Part shown: positions 1 to 9,886 of the stretch, piece after piece | Layout: every line of letters starts with the position of its first letter | Position numbering within the stretch: the first letter of the stretch is position 1 | Assembly (NCBI GenBank): GCA_014871385.1 | Contig: CM026424.1 | Coordinates: 2,545,131 to 2,609,130 of the forward strand | Source of the DNA: Ceratodon purpureus | Taxonomy: Eukaryota; Streptophyta; Bryopsida; Pseudoditrichales; Ditrichaceae | Reading direction: 5' to 3' | DNA: 64,000 nucleotides | Made by a program: the position numbers and the translations under genes | Notes under the pieces: model-generated | Seen by the model: only the letters and a program-made list of their open reading frames with translations | What the model was told of the DNA's origin: nothing | The model's database searches: none

Positions 1-229
1 ATTCCCGCCACCACCAGAAAACAAGCGCAAAGACACACACAGACAGAGAGAGAAGAGAAGAGAATACTTCGTGGACGCGGTCGCGGTGGAGAACAGTTCC
101 GCCCCCTCGCACGGTCCTGTGACCGCGCCGCCAAAGCGTGTGGCCCTTCACCGCGGGGCTCTTTGTAAATTTAATTTAGAATGCTTCGAAATCGAAATTC
201 GGTAATTGTTGGTGTGTACAGTAGTCAAT

Positions 230-2415
230 AATTTTCATTATGGAATATTAATTTTAGTTATATCAGAATCACCAAATGGTAATGTCAATATTTGTAAGAA
301 TTGCGAGATAAATATTACTGTCCATTTTCTCATTTTACTTGTGTTTACCTGATTTGGGTAGTGAGAAAGTAAAAATAACTTTTGTTTAAGAAGTTACTTT
401 AAAGATAGATAGTGCGGTTCACTCTCCATATTGTTAATCCCATGTGGTTTGGTAAACCTGCTCTTTCTTACCTTAAGAAGAATTCACCACGATGGCTCCA
501 ATAACTCACATGGGATTGGGGAACCATGACCCTTAATGTGTACTGTGAATGGGGCTGAGGTTACCAACCCAGTGTGAGTTTCAATGAAACCTAAACAGGA
601 TAGGGAACTCGTTTTTTCAGGGTTCTGATGAAATGTATTGGTAATATTTTACAATGCTACACAACATGCTTGCATTATGTGAAGTTGGTTTACTGTTTTG
701 ATTGTATTTGCATTTATATACGTTTATGAGTCTACATTAGATTTTGATTTTTGATCTTTTTGAAGTAACTAAATTTTAATCAAATCAATAATGCTTCTTC
801 CAATTTTGTAATAAGAATTTGTAGTTATTTGCCTAAGCATCAAATTCAAATACACTACTTGCAATGATAATGAATTTCATATACGCAAATTGGAAACATA
901 TTTACCTAAATATAATCATCATATTCCTAAAGTACATGTTAGGAACATAATTTAATTATAATATAATAATATAGTATAGTATACTAAGGTATTAATATAT
1001 TCTTTTACAAATTTATTTTTATTTATTGATTATGAAACGAGAATAATAATCTATATTCAAGTATACTCAAATCTAAAAATGATATACAAATATATTCGAA
1101 ATAGTTTTGTAATTATATTACGAATGCATCAAATATAAATACACTATTAGCAATGAAAATTTATTTACTATACTATAATTGGGAACATATTTACGCAAAT
1201 GTTATCATCATATTATTCTTCTACAACTTGTTAGTTTAATTATGAATTAGAATTCTATTCCAAATAATTTCCATGCAATTTTGAAGATTTTGGTAATTCA
1301 AAATTCATATACAAGCATGTACATAGATACTGCAATTTAAAAATATACTTTTCATTATGGAATAATAATTTTAGTTATATCAGAATCACTGATTGGTAAT
1401 ATCAATATTTGTAAGAATTGCGAATTAAATATTACTGTCCCTTTTTGTATTTTATTTGTATTAACCTGATACGGGTAGTGAGGAAGTGAATAACTTTTTA
1501 TAGGAGGTTACTTTAAAGATAGATGCTTGCATTATGTGAAGTTGGTATTGCATTTTGATTATATTTGGATTCATATAAATTTATGAATGTACATTAGATT
1601 TGGATTTCTGAATTTCTATGAATGAAAGATAGAGAAGTATGTTTTTTTATTGTCTTTATTAGCTTTCAGCCTCCCCGTTACTAAATTTACAGTAAAATAT
1701 GGAAATATTATAATACAAAATAAACAAATAGGGTTTATAAATTAAAATTCTATTCAAAAGAAATTGAACGCAATTTTGGAAGTTTTGAAAAATAACACAA
1801 TTTTGAGCTTCGAAGTGGACAAATTATGAACAATTGTAAAGGATGAAATGTACATTTTTATTTTATGTAATAATAATTTGTAATCATTTGACTAAAGCAT
1901 CAAATATGGATACACTATTAGCAATGAAAATGAATTTCATATACTCGAATTGGAAACATATTTACATAAATGTTGTCATCATATTCTTAAGGTACATGTT
2001 AGTATCATAATTTATTTAGAATATAATAATATAGTATAGTATACTAAGATACTAATATATTCATTTATAATTTTATATTTAATTAATGATTATAACACTA
2101 GAATTATAATCTATATTCAAGTATATACAAATCTTAAAATGATATATAAGTATATTCAAGTATATATATGAAGTACATTGTTAAAAATAATAGTATTTAA
2201 TTTTAGAATTCAATTCATTAATTATGGCAAATTCTTTATATTGTTTAGAAGGTTTAGGGTTTTTTATATTTATTCATGAGAAGCGAATATTTAAACCATG
2301 GTATGCCTTGTATGATTGGCATGTATATTACAATAATCTTAATCAATTCATTCACGTTCTACCTTGACTAATATTCTTACAATTTTATTACATTCTAATA
2401 AGAAACTGGAATTCT
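230..2415. repeat. Two diverged tandem copies of an AT-rich unit of about 1.1 kb
   Basis: The stretch at 234-410 reappears at 1348-1520, and the stretch at 839-1105 reappears at 1887-2170, in the same order and orientation. The region is therefore two tandem units offset by 1.05-1.1 kb, with many substitutions and small gaps. It is strongly AT-rich and I see no convincing coding sequence. The 5' edge (1-170) is GC-richer and could be the end of an unrelated exon, but I cannot identify it. Confidence 0.75.
411..667. other. 257-bp segment present in the first AT-rich unit and absent from the second
   Basis: In unit 1 the shared sequence ending AAAGATAGAT is followed by 257 bp of GC-richer DNA before the shared GCTTGCATTATG resumes. 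In unit 2 (about 1519-1525) the two shared parts are directly joined. The extra DNA contains an imperfect inverted motif (CCCATGTG near 440, CACATGGG near 507). It looks like an insertion in unit 1 or a clean loss from unit 2. No target duplication longer than 2-3 bp is visible. Confidence 0.6.
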
Positions 2416-4170
2416 TGTTCATTTGCATAATTTTAAAATACAAAATTCATAATTCATAGATTCAAACGAAATTTACTACTACATTTACTAGTTAGCATGG
2501 ACATATTAGAATACGAGATATACAAATATGAAAGCATCAGATGAAACACTGGTTTTCGTCTAGAAGAACCCTGTTTTGAAGGCATTCCATTCCAGAAATT
2601 GTTTACGGGGAATACCATCAGCAAAAGTTACCAGAAGATGAAAGTCATCTCTTTTCACATCTATGGTTTCTAAATATTGTATAATCTAACGGTCCTGCTA
2701 ACTACTCCTGGAGTCCCCATTCCATATCTGAGTTGAATAGCAGCAAAAAGTAAAATCGTAGAAGTATATCGAAGATGCCTGCAAGTTCTGGAGAAAAGAG
2801 AAAAACAAGATCAGATGGTATGATGTTTAGGGTTCAAAACGGAAAAGTGCATGTCAAAAGCAAGGACTCATCCTCCTAAGAATCAGAACGAACACAGCAT
2901 GAGCCATTAAAATGCTGCGCACCACATACAGCAAACGCAATCTATTATTATGAAAACATCAAACTGAGGGCAACGTTAAGGGTTCTGAGGAGATAACAAT
3001 TCACCTACTCATTCATGTGGTGGGCTCCCCAAATCCACGCTCCCCTCCTCATTAGAATCAGGCATAGAGAAGCCGTCGCCGGAGGTGAGGGGAAACTTGA
3101 TGTTGGAGGCGTTCATAATCTGCAGTTGCTCTAGACCATGTGCAATAGTCCAATCCCACTCCACACCGGGCTGCATTAGGCGTGCAATGAGGTTCCACGG
3201 GGGAATCTCCACGCCGCGACCACGGGCGCGTTCCACAGCCATAAACCAGGGACGAAGCTCCTCCACTCCTTGTGGAAAAACAACCACCTCCCACTCGTCT
3301 GGCGGGTAACTTGACACCCTAAAACGACCGCCCGACCTCCTCATCACAGCAAACGAACTACAAGTAGATGAAACAGAAGGGAAACTAAGAATGAAACAAC
3401 TGTTTCGTCGCCCAAAGGAACTTATGCTTATGAAGCAGCATGGGCGGGAAGCCGAATGTTCCAGAGTAACGAAGGGGACTTTGACCAGACTCGGTAACGG
3501 GACTTTGACCGATCTGGGCTTTCGAAAGTCCGGATCTAATTTAAAGTGTCATTTTAATTTATTATTAAAGAATTGATTAATGGGATTGTATGCTTAGACA
3601 AGCATCTAGAGCCTTTCTCGATATTATATATTAATACCACAACTATAATTATGATAATTGGTTTAAAACGTTTCATATGAATCCATAATTTATGAGTTTT
3701 TTTTAAAAAATGAATGAACCAAACATTCCACTTTCTTATAAGAATGTAATAAAATTGTACAAATAGAACTCAAGGTAGAACATTAATGAATTGATTAAGG
3801 TTTGTGTAATTTCCATGCCTACCATTCAAGGCATACCATGGTTTAAATATTCGCTTCTCATGAATAAATATAATTAACCATAAACCTTTTAAAAAAAATA
3901 AAGAATTTGCCATAATAAATGAATTGATTTCTATAATTTAGTACTTTTATTTTTAACAATGTACTTCGTATATATACTTGAATATATTTGTGTATCATTT
4001 TTAGATTTGTATATACTAAATTATTGTTTTATTATTCTCGTATTATAATCAATAATTAAATATAAAATTGTAAATAAAAATATTAGAGCCTTGGTATACT
4101 ATACTATATTATTATATTATAATTTGATTATGATACTATCATGTACTTTAAGAATATTAGGTTACATTTA
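1970..4170. repeat. Foldback-like structure: inverted arms of about 440 bp around a 1.3-kb centre
   Basis: The left arm (about 1970-2415) and right arm (about 3720-4170) are reverse complements with an estimated 80-90 percent match. Both share the segment containing AAACCATGGTATGCCTTG. A further partial copy, in the orientation of the right arm, lies at about 4190-4440. The centre (2416-3719) is less AT-rich and contains the reading frame at 3009-3344. The arms belong to the same repeat family as the tandem units to the left. Whether this is a mobile foldback element or chance juxtaposition of repeat copies cannot be settled here. Confidence 0.6.
3009..3344 (-). CDS. Hypothetical small protein (111 aa) inside the inverted-repeat structure
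   Basis: This is an uninterrupted frame of 111 codons from the ATG at 3344; an in-frame GTG directly precedes it. The protein starts with a basic stretch (MRRSGGRFRVSSYPPDEW), continues with hydrophobic and Trp-rich text, and ends in an acidic Ser/Gly-rich tail. Its base composition is clearly GC-richer than the AT-rich arms on both sides, which suggests coding or recently coding sequence. I recognise no family. It could be a captured exon, and no splice sites decide the model. The neighbouring bases 2416-3008 hold nothing else I can support. Confidence 0.35.
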   Translation of the reverse strand: MRRSGGRFRVSSYPPDEWEVVVFPQGVEELRPWFMAVERARGRGVEIPPWNLIARLMQPGVEWDWTIAHGLEQLQIMNASNIKFPLTSGDGFSMPDSNEEGSVDLGSPPHE

Positions 4171-4942
4171 GGTCAACGTACTTTCACCCCATGCCTATCA
4201 TACAAGGCATACCATGGTTCAAATATTTGCGTCTCATGATTAAATATTAAAAATTCAATCTTCTAAAAAACGTATAGAATTTGCCATGAGAAATGAATTA
4301 AATTCTATAATCTAATACTATTATTTTTAACAACGTATTTCGTATATACTTGAATATACTTGTATATCATTTTAAGATTTGTATACACTAGATTTTAGTT
4401 AATTATTCTCGTACTATTTTTAACTGGACATTAAATTGTTAATGAATATATTAGTACCTACTTGTAAATGAATATATAATTATATTATACATATTATAAT
4501 CCTAACATGTATATTAAAAATATACATGTTAAGATGTAGAGTTCCAGAAACGAAAGAACAAAGCTACACCATTCACGGCGTAAAGAACACATTATGAAAT
4601 AAATAGAGACATAAATAAAAGTACATGAATATATATACATAATATATACATGACAATTATATCTGACTAAATTTGTAGAATAAATAAATAATTCTAAATT
4701 TAAAAACATATCTACCTAGGTCTATCAAGAACTATTCATGAACTCACATATAATGATTTGATTTCATACATCAATATAATAATGAAATTGAGCAAAAATA
4801 CATACTCTAGTACATGGAGGTATGAATATTTGCAACGATATACTTCCCTGTATGAACCTTACTCACGAAATACAAATAGGTTCAAACAATTTTCGATTTA
4901 ATTTTATTCCATATACGTGATATTTAATGTCCCTAGAAATGC

Positions 4943-5031
4943 CTTAACCCTGTAGACTAAACCCTAAACCCTGGACCTAAGACCCTAAACCCTTAACCCT
5001 GAACCCTATACCCTAAACCCTGAACCCTGAT
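4943..5031. repeat. Degenerate interstitial telomere-like repeat
   Basis: Several CCCTAAA and CCCTGAA units occur in loose tandem, interrupted by short spacers. This matches the C-rich strand of the plant telomere repeat (TTTAGGG)n. The tract is short, imperfect and followed by ordinary sequence, so it is interstitial rather than a chromosome end. Bases 4171-4942 before it are AT-rich with only repeat remnants. Confidence 0.6.
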
Positions 5032-5626
5032 CGAAGATGATAAGTTCGGGGCCAAAAGTCAACATTCTCTCTGGCGCTATGACGTGCCCAACCCATCCCG
5101 TTTGATACAATTAATGCACCAAATATTTCGCATCTGCATCTATCTAAAGGGCCGAGAATTGTGGAAAGTGGTAATTCCCGCGCTTTCTTACACCTCGAAA
5201 TGTGGAGGGTCGAATGGTCATGCATGATTCCCGCCTATTTTCAAAACTGAAGCGGCATGAAAACGGTCACACGTTACAGAATGACCTCTGGAATCGTCCC
5301 CGGTCGAAGTCTTTTCTCTACTCACTTGCTTCTCTCGCTTGTAGGAGCTCTCGGCGCTCACTTGGAGGTTGTTGTTTTCTGGGCGGAAGCTGTATTGCGC
5401 CGTGTCTCTTGTACGTCTTCTCTTTAGTTTTCTCCGATCATCAGTACACTTCATTGATATCTGCTTCTTGTATGCTTTCCATTGATTCAAGTCATGGTGT
5501 ATTTGCAGTGTCTCTCTTTCCTTCTTACAGACGTTTTAGAGCGGACACCGTAAGCGTACTCTGAGTCTGCGACTCAGAATTCCGAAGATGGAAGCACCGA
5601 TTAAAGCGCCGCTTTTTGCGGACGGC

Positions 5627-5981
5627 AGTTTAGCTCGACTCGAGCTAAACTGCTGCATCCAAAGAGCATCATGAGTTTAGCTCGAGTCGAGCTAAACTCA
5701 AGCACCCAAAGGGCAGCATAAGTTTAGCTCGAGTCGAGCTAAACTACCGCAACCAAAGGGGAGCAGAAGTTTAGCTCGACTCGAGCTAAACTCATGTTGC
5801 ACATTGGGTGCATGAATTTAGCTCGAGTCGAGCTAAACATATGTATCCAAAGGGCAACACGAGTTTAGCTCGAGTCGAGCTAAACTTCTGCATCGAAAGG
5901 GCAGCAGCAGTTTAGCTCGACTCGAGCTAAACTCATGCTTCCCATTGTCCAGGATCAGTTTAGCTCGACTCGAGCTAAACT
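5627..5981. repeat. Array of eight 25-bp palindromes at a 47-bp period
   Basis: Palindromes AGTTTAGCTCGA-N-TCGAGCTAAACT start at 5627, 5674, 5721, 5768, 5815, 5862, 5909 and 5957. Seven are perfect or nearly so; the fifth differs at its ends. The central base is C in copies 1, 4, 7 and 8 and G in copies 2, 3, 5 and 6. The 22-23 bp spacers resemble each other (a CATCCAAAGGGCA-like core), and some look inverted (between copies 4 and 5, and between 7 and 8). The period is close to four and a half helical turns. The array ends about 95 bp before the transposase start codon, so it may act as its promoter or operator, as a transposase-binding array, or both. Confidence 0.95.
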
Positions 5982-6074
5982 GCGCCTGGGATAAGTTCTC
6001 AAATTTAGAGATTAATTCTCTTTAAGGAGTATAATATGTTCTAACAGAATTGGGTCTGTTACATTTCAGGTACA

Positions 6075-8912
6075 ATGGACTATGTCTCAGATGACGAGGT
6101 TCCCGTTGAAGTGCCCGTAAACCCAGACCTTCCAGACTTCGTGGTTGTACCCTCAAGACAATGGCAGAACAAGACTGTAACAATATATAGCGACGACAAT
6201 ATCCCGTTAGCAGAGGGTTTGATCCGGAACCCACGGTCCAGCTTGGTATCTGACACGGTTGGTCCCCTTGGTGATTCCGTTGTCGTCGTCCAGGTATCAC
6301 GTTCTTTGGTCGAAGAGGAGTCAGAGGATGATTGGAGGTACTCCTTCAAAACGTGGCCTATCAGCCACGTCTATCTAAATGGAGTTAGCCTAGAGCACCA
6401 TAGTCAACGTGATGTGTATAACCGTTGGGTTGCGGAGCGTAACCGATCCCTGGGAGATCGTACCCGATCGTATGATAACTCCTCTAGGAATACCCCCCCT
6501 CCTATATCACGTCACGCTGAGTTTCTGATGACCCAGCCATCTATCAACTCTGTAGCGGCAAACACGTGCTGCGCTCACCTATGCGTCCAACACTATCCCA
6601 GAGATAAAATCTCTAGTCTACGGTCGCGTATGTACGACAAGACCACAGTGCAGTTCCGTAATCACATAAAACTCGACGTGCATAGACAGATCCACAAGAA
6701 TTCAGCGGGGAAGAGTGTGGTGACTCTGGAGGGCATAGATGTTTGCCCCTTCGCCTGGATGAAGATTATGGGAGTGAGCTCCAGTACATTCTATAGAAAT
6801 GCCCAGTATGCTGCTGCTGGTTTCGAGGCTCAATTTCACGGTAATACTGGTTTACGTAAACCTCGAAATCACACAGTAGTAGCAACTGCCGTCCTAGGGG
6901 CCATCCTGGACAGGCATGCCGACCACATGCCCCACAAGAGTCGTGTTCTGCCTTCAGGGGAGACAGTTGTAGCTAAAGTTCTGCCTTCCAGTTTCAAATG
7001 GAAGGAACAGATTCCCATCCTCGATGAGCATTTAGCGGACTGCGGATTGCCTCCTATGTCCGCTTCTAACTTGAGCAAGATCAGGAGGCTTAGCTATCCA
7101 GAATATTACGCCAAACGGGCAGGAGACAACTTTGCTCGTTGCTCAAAATGTGATGAGTTCCAGTCCCAGAAGAAGTTGACGGTTACAGGATCTCAGGCGT
7201 CCCTGTTGTGGTCTAAGAAAATGAGGCTGCACAATGACTCTGCAATGGCGCATAGGGACTTGTACTACCTAAATCGATTCAGGTCGAAGGCTACTCCGCA
7301 TGAAGTTCTTACTATTATGCATGACAAGATGGACCATTCGAAGACGGCGTCGCCGGCGTTATCCCACAAGGTCAAACACTTAGACGGTCTCATGAAGCTT
7401 CCTCTCGCTGTCACGGGAATGCTTGCTCATGGGCATGTGGACCAACGTTACGCCCATTATGGCCTTGACATTTACTCACACGACGCTAATTACACGGTTG
7501 GATCGTTTGCGAAGCTCCTTCGGGACCTTGAGTCACCCCCTAAATCCACCTCTAGGGAACTCTTTCAAGAGAATCCTTCCCACCCATTGTATGCCGCGCT
7601 TTTGCATGGTTCAGAGATGTGTTTGGATCCTCTTGGCCCTCCTCCTGAGGTTCCTGTTGCTGCTAAACCCTTGCCTCCCATTCTTAACGTCCAAATGGAT
7701 AACGCTGTCAGTGATAACAAGAATAGGTTTGTATTTTCATTCTGGTCCCTATTAGTCGCGAAGCGGGTGTTTCGCGAAGTGTACGTGAATTTCATGCTGG
7801 TCGGCCATACTCATGACGATATTGATGCCCTTTTCGGGCGATGGAGCATGGCTTTGCGGAGGGAGGACTTCCCCACAGTACCTCTCCTCATGAAGTCCTT
7901 CATGAAACATGAAGCAGTACCAACAATTCCGCATCTTATTCAGGAGGTCCCAGATTTCAAGAAATTCATCGCGGAGTGGATGCTTGATGGCGACGATACG
8001 TTAATGGGTCACACTAAAGCTCATCAGTTCAAGTTCTATGTAGATTCTTCAGGATGCCCAGTCATGAAGTATAAAATCTTCTGTCACGACGACGACTGGT
8101 TGCCAAAAGGAGATGGTTGTGGCATCAAGTTGTGGAAGGAGGATTCAGAAGGTCGATCTTTATGGCCCCGTGGTGTTCCTGGTGCCGTGGCGCCTCGCGA
8201 GATGCGGCACCTGCCTGATGTGATTAAGGGCTTGTCGGGTTTTGTAGATCATTGGGAGAGGCTATCTTCGGATTCAGTCGAGTCCAGAAGAATCTATGAG
8301 CCACTCTCATACTATTGGAACGATGTTAAAGAGGCTCTCTCCATTCCCTTTGATGTTGTCCCCGCCTTGGAGCATGGTTTTTGGCCATCCACGCGGCTTG
8401 CTCACTCCGTCGAAGACGAGTTTCAGGAAGATGGAACTTTGCGCGAGGAGTTCGCAGAGGATGATCACTTTGTTGGTCACAAACGAGATCGCCCAGGACC
8501 GTCGTTCCGTGTTGCGCGAGACCTTTTTGCAGGGTACTTCTTGGCGCTTCGACCCTGCGATGAAGACGATCGTCCTTTCTGGCTTGCGCGGGCCTTGACT
8601 GACCCTAATTCGAACCCTGACCTCCCAAACACGCTCCAAGTAGAGTTCTACCGCCCAATTTCCCGAGATGAAAATGTTTTGAAATTCTATACCGGCTGGG
8701 AGGTGGATGGGAGACTTCGTTGGACAGTTGAGAAGGATGTACCCGAGTCGTGGCAGAGTACTGATGCAGTCATAACAGCTTGGAAATCCAAAGTTAAAAA
8801 AAATGTCAACAAGCGGGGCGTTGGCAAGGATCCAACGCTGAAGATCCCACTGAAACAACTGGACATTATAAAGGCCTCCTTGGAGAGATTTGTGTCTCCG
8901 GATTCTGAATAA
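6075..8912 (+). CDS. DUF7869-type DDE transposase-like protein, 945 aa, uninterrupted
   Basis: This is a single open frame of 945 codons. The second half carries the landmarks I associate with DUF7869 proteins: MHDKMDHSK (about 415-425), QMDNAVSDNKN (about 540-550) and GHTHDDIDALFGRWS (about 575-590). Their conserved Asp residues have the spacing of an RNase H-like DDE core. Upstream, a segment around VCPFAWMKIMGVSSSTF (about 223-240) and a Cys pair (ARCSKCDEF) fit the N-terminal DNA-binding part of such proteins. The C-terminal 110 residues (FAGYFLALRP onward) resemble a small chromatin-reader-like beta domain. A splice acceptor-like TTACATTTCAG lies just before the ATG, so a 5' UTR intron is likely. 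Assigning this family to transposases is partly inference; I cannot place it in a named superfamily. Confidence 0.75.
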   Translation: MDYVSDDEVPVEVPVNPDLPDFVVVPSRQWQNKTVTIYSDDNIPLAEGLIRNPRSSLVSDTVGPLGDSVVVVQVSRSLVEEESEDDWRYSFKTWPISHVYLNGVSLEHHSQRDVYNRWVAERNRSLGDRTRSYDNSSRNTPPPISRHAEFLMTQPSINSVAANTCCAHLCVQHYPRDKISSLRSRMYDKTTVQFRNHIKLDVHRQIHKNSAGKSVVTLEGIDVCPFAWMKIMGVSSSTFYRNAQYAAAGFEAQFHGNTGLRKPRNHTVVATAVLGAILDRHADHMPHKSRVLPSGETVVAKVLPSSFKWKEQIPILDEHLADCGLPPMSASNLSKIRRLSYPEYYAKRAGDNFARCSKCDEFQSQKKLTVTGSQASLLWSKKMRLHNDSAMAHRDLYYLNRFRSKATPHEVLTIMHDKMDHSKTASPALSHKVKHLDGLMKLPLAVTGMLAHGHVDQRYAHYGLDIYSHDANYTVGSFAKLLRDLESPPKSTSRELFQENPSHPLYAALLHGSEMCLDPLGPPPEVPVAAKPLPPILNVQMDNAVSDNKNRFVFSFWSLLVAKRVFREVYVNFMLVGHTHDDIDALFGRWSMALRREDFPTVPLLMKSFMKHEAVPTIPHLIQEVPDFKKFIAEWMLDGDDTLMGHTKAHQFKFYVDSSGCPVMKYKIFCHDDDWLPKGDGCGIKLWKEDSEGRSLWPRGVPGAVAPREMRHLPDVIKGLSGFVDHWERLSSDSVESRRIYEPLSYYWNDVKEALSIPFDVVPALEHGFWPSTRLAHSVEDEFQEDGTLREEFAEDDHFVGHKRDRPGPSFRVARDLFAGYFLALRPCDEDDRPFWLARALTDPNSNPDLPNTLQVEFYRPISRDENVLKFYTGWEVDGRLRWTVEKDVPESWQSTDAVITAWKSKVKKNVNKRGVGKDPTLKIPLKQLDIIKASLERFVSPDSE

Positions 8913-9033
8913 ACATGTAGCTTTGAAGTTGGTGGTCTTGAAGTTCTGAATTTAGTCAGATCCCTTATATTCGTTTGAAGACGACTGAACGGAATACAGT
9001 TCGTCCCTTCTGTTTTCAAGACAAAGGTAGATG

Positions 9034-9050
9034 TTTAGCTCGAGTCGACC
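9034..9050. repeat. Half-decayed palindrome of the 5' array type, 3' of the transposase
   Basis: TTTAGCTCGAGTCGA is present here, but its right arm has changed to CCTGATC. It lies about 120 bp after the transposase stop codon and links the 5' array with the 3' variants. Confidence 0.6.
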
Positions 9051-9186
9051 TGATCAGTTATAGCGTATTAGTTCTAGCGTATTTATGTTTTGAATACTAG
9101 ATAATTACATATATTTAATTGGAGGGAACACTACTTAAGTGTTTCTGTCCATTCCTTATTTATCATGTGTACCACATTATAGACCG

Positions 9187-9213
9187 CAGTTTAGGTCGAG
9201 GCGACCTAAACTG
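9187..9213. repeat. 27-bp variant palindrome (3' side, copy 1)
   Basis: Twelve-base arms CAGTTTAGGTCG and CGACCTAAACTG surround AGG. This is the same theme as the 5' array, with GGTCG replacing GCTCG, so it is a perfect palindrome of a second sequence type. Confidence 0.85.
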
Positions 9214-9343
9214 CATTTGGCGTTGAAGTTCGTACTTTACGACTGCGGGATACCAACAGGTCACCTATAGTTCTTAGTGTAGATTTTTACTTAGTACCCT
9301 AAAGCGTTGATTCTATATCATATGTACTGCCACATAACAGCCA

Positions 9344-9364
9344 TTTAGGTCGAGGCGACCTAAA
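9344..9364. repeat. 21-bp variant palindrome (3' side, copy 2)
   Basis: Nine-base arms TTTAGGTCG and CGACCTAAA surround AGG, 154 bp after the previous copy. Single half sites such as GTCGACCTAA follow at about 9567, 9670 and 9820, so the series decays towards the presumed element end. Confidence 0.8.
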
Positions 9365-9838
9365 CGACATCTAGCGTTGAAGTTCCTAGTTTGGATATCT
9401 GAAGTAGAGCCGATAACATACATTTGTTGGCATGGGACTATACTGAAGTCCGTATGTTCTTGGATTGCATATCATACTCTGGAAACTGTAGGCAGCTATG
9501 TTAGTCGAACAACTTGATTGTTTGTACAGGTCTGAAAGAGCCTGTCACGGATTCAACATTTAAGGAGTGTCGACCTAATTTGTATTTCCACACATATATA
9601 TAATATAAGATTTCCCGGCATATCCGTTGTGTCCATTTCTTGTTATTTGTTTGATGTTCATTTAGGGTGGTTCGACCTACCTTGTATTTTTTGAAGTATT
9701 TCTAGTAAACCTCTAGCTTCTTTCATTTCCCATTAGTACTGTGTGATCATGTCCCAAATTAATGGAAATTGCTTATAAGCTTTTCCTTGCCAAGTATGGG
9801 ACCATTGTGCCCATTTTAACTCGACCTGACCTAATGCA

Positions 9839-9871
9839 TTATTTTGGGAGATGATAAATCTCCCAAAATAA
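9839..9871. repeat. Perfect 14-bp hairpin near the presumed 3' end
   Basis: The arms TTATTTTGGGAGAT and ATCTCCCAAAATAA are exact complements around the loop GATAA. It follows the last half site and precedes the 121-bp repeat at 9887. Subterminal hairpins next to the cleavage site occur in some eukaryotic DNA transposons and Helitrons. Its role here is inference. Confidence 0.75.
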
Positions 9872-9886
9872 CGAATATGGTGTTAG

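Larger units (their letters stand above)
5627..9871 (+). mobile_element. DNA-transposon-like element with palindromic subterminal repeats
   Basis: The bounds given are the innermost ones I can support: the first palindrome of the 5' array to the end of the 3' hairpin. One large transposase-like gene (6075-8912) is flanked on both sides by copies of the same palindrome theme, TTTAGCTCGA or TTTAGGTCGA with its complement. Related half sites ending in CGACCTAA or similar continue to about 9830. Arrays of short subterminal repeats that bind the transposase are known from several plant DNA transposon superfamilies, so this layout fits a mobile element. I did not find terminal inverted repeats or a target duplication, and the true ends may lie outside these bounds. 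Confidence 0.6.

Noticed and set aside
4943-5031. Chromosome end
   Set aside because: The telomere-like units are few and degenerate, and unique sequence continues on both sides.
5627-5981. CRISPR-like array (25-bp repeats, 22-bp spacers)
   Set aside because: The spacers resemble one another, the repeats are full palindromes with a switching centre, and the DNA is plant nuclear with spliced genes. It fits a tandem 47-bp repeat, not a CRISPR array.
8307-8858. 183-codon minus-strand frame within the 945-residue gene
   Set aside because: It lies wholly inside the sense gene, has no family resemblance and no splice or promoter context.
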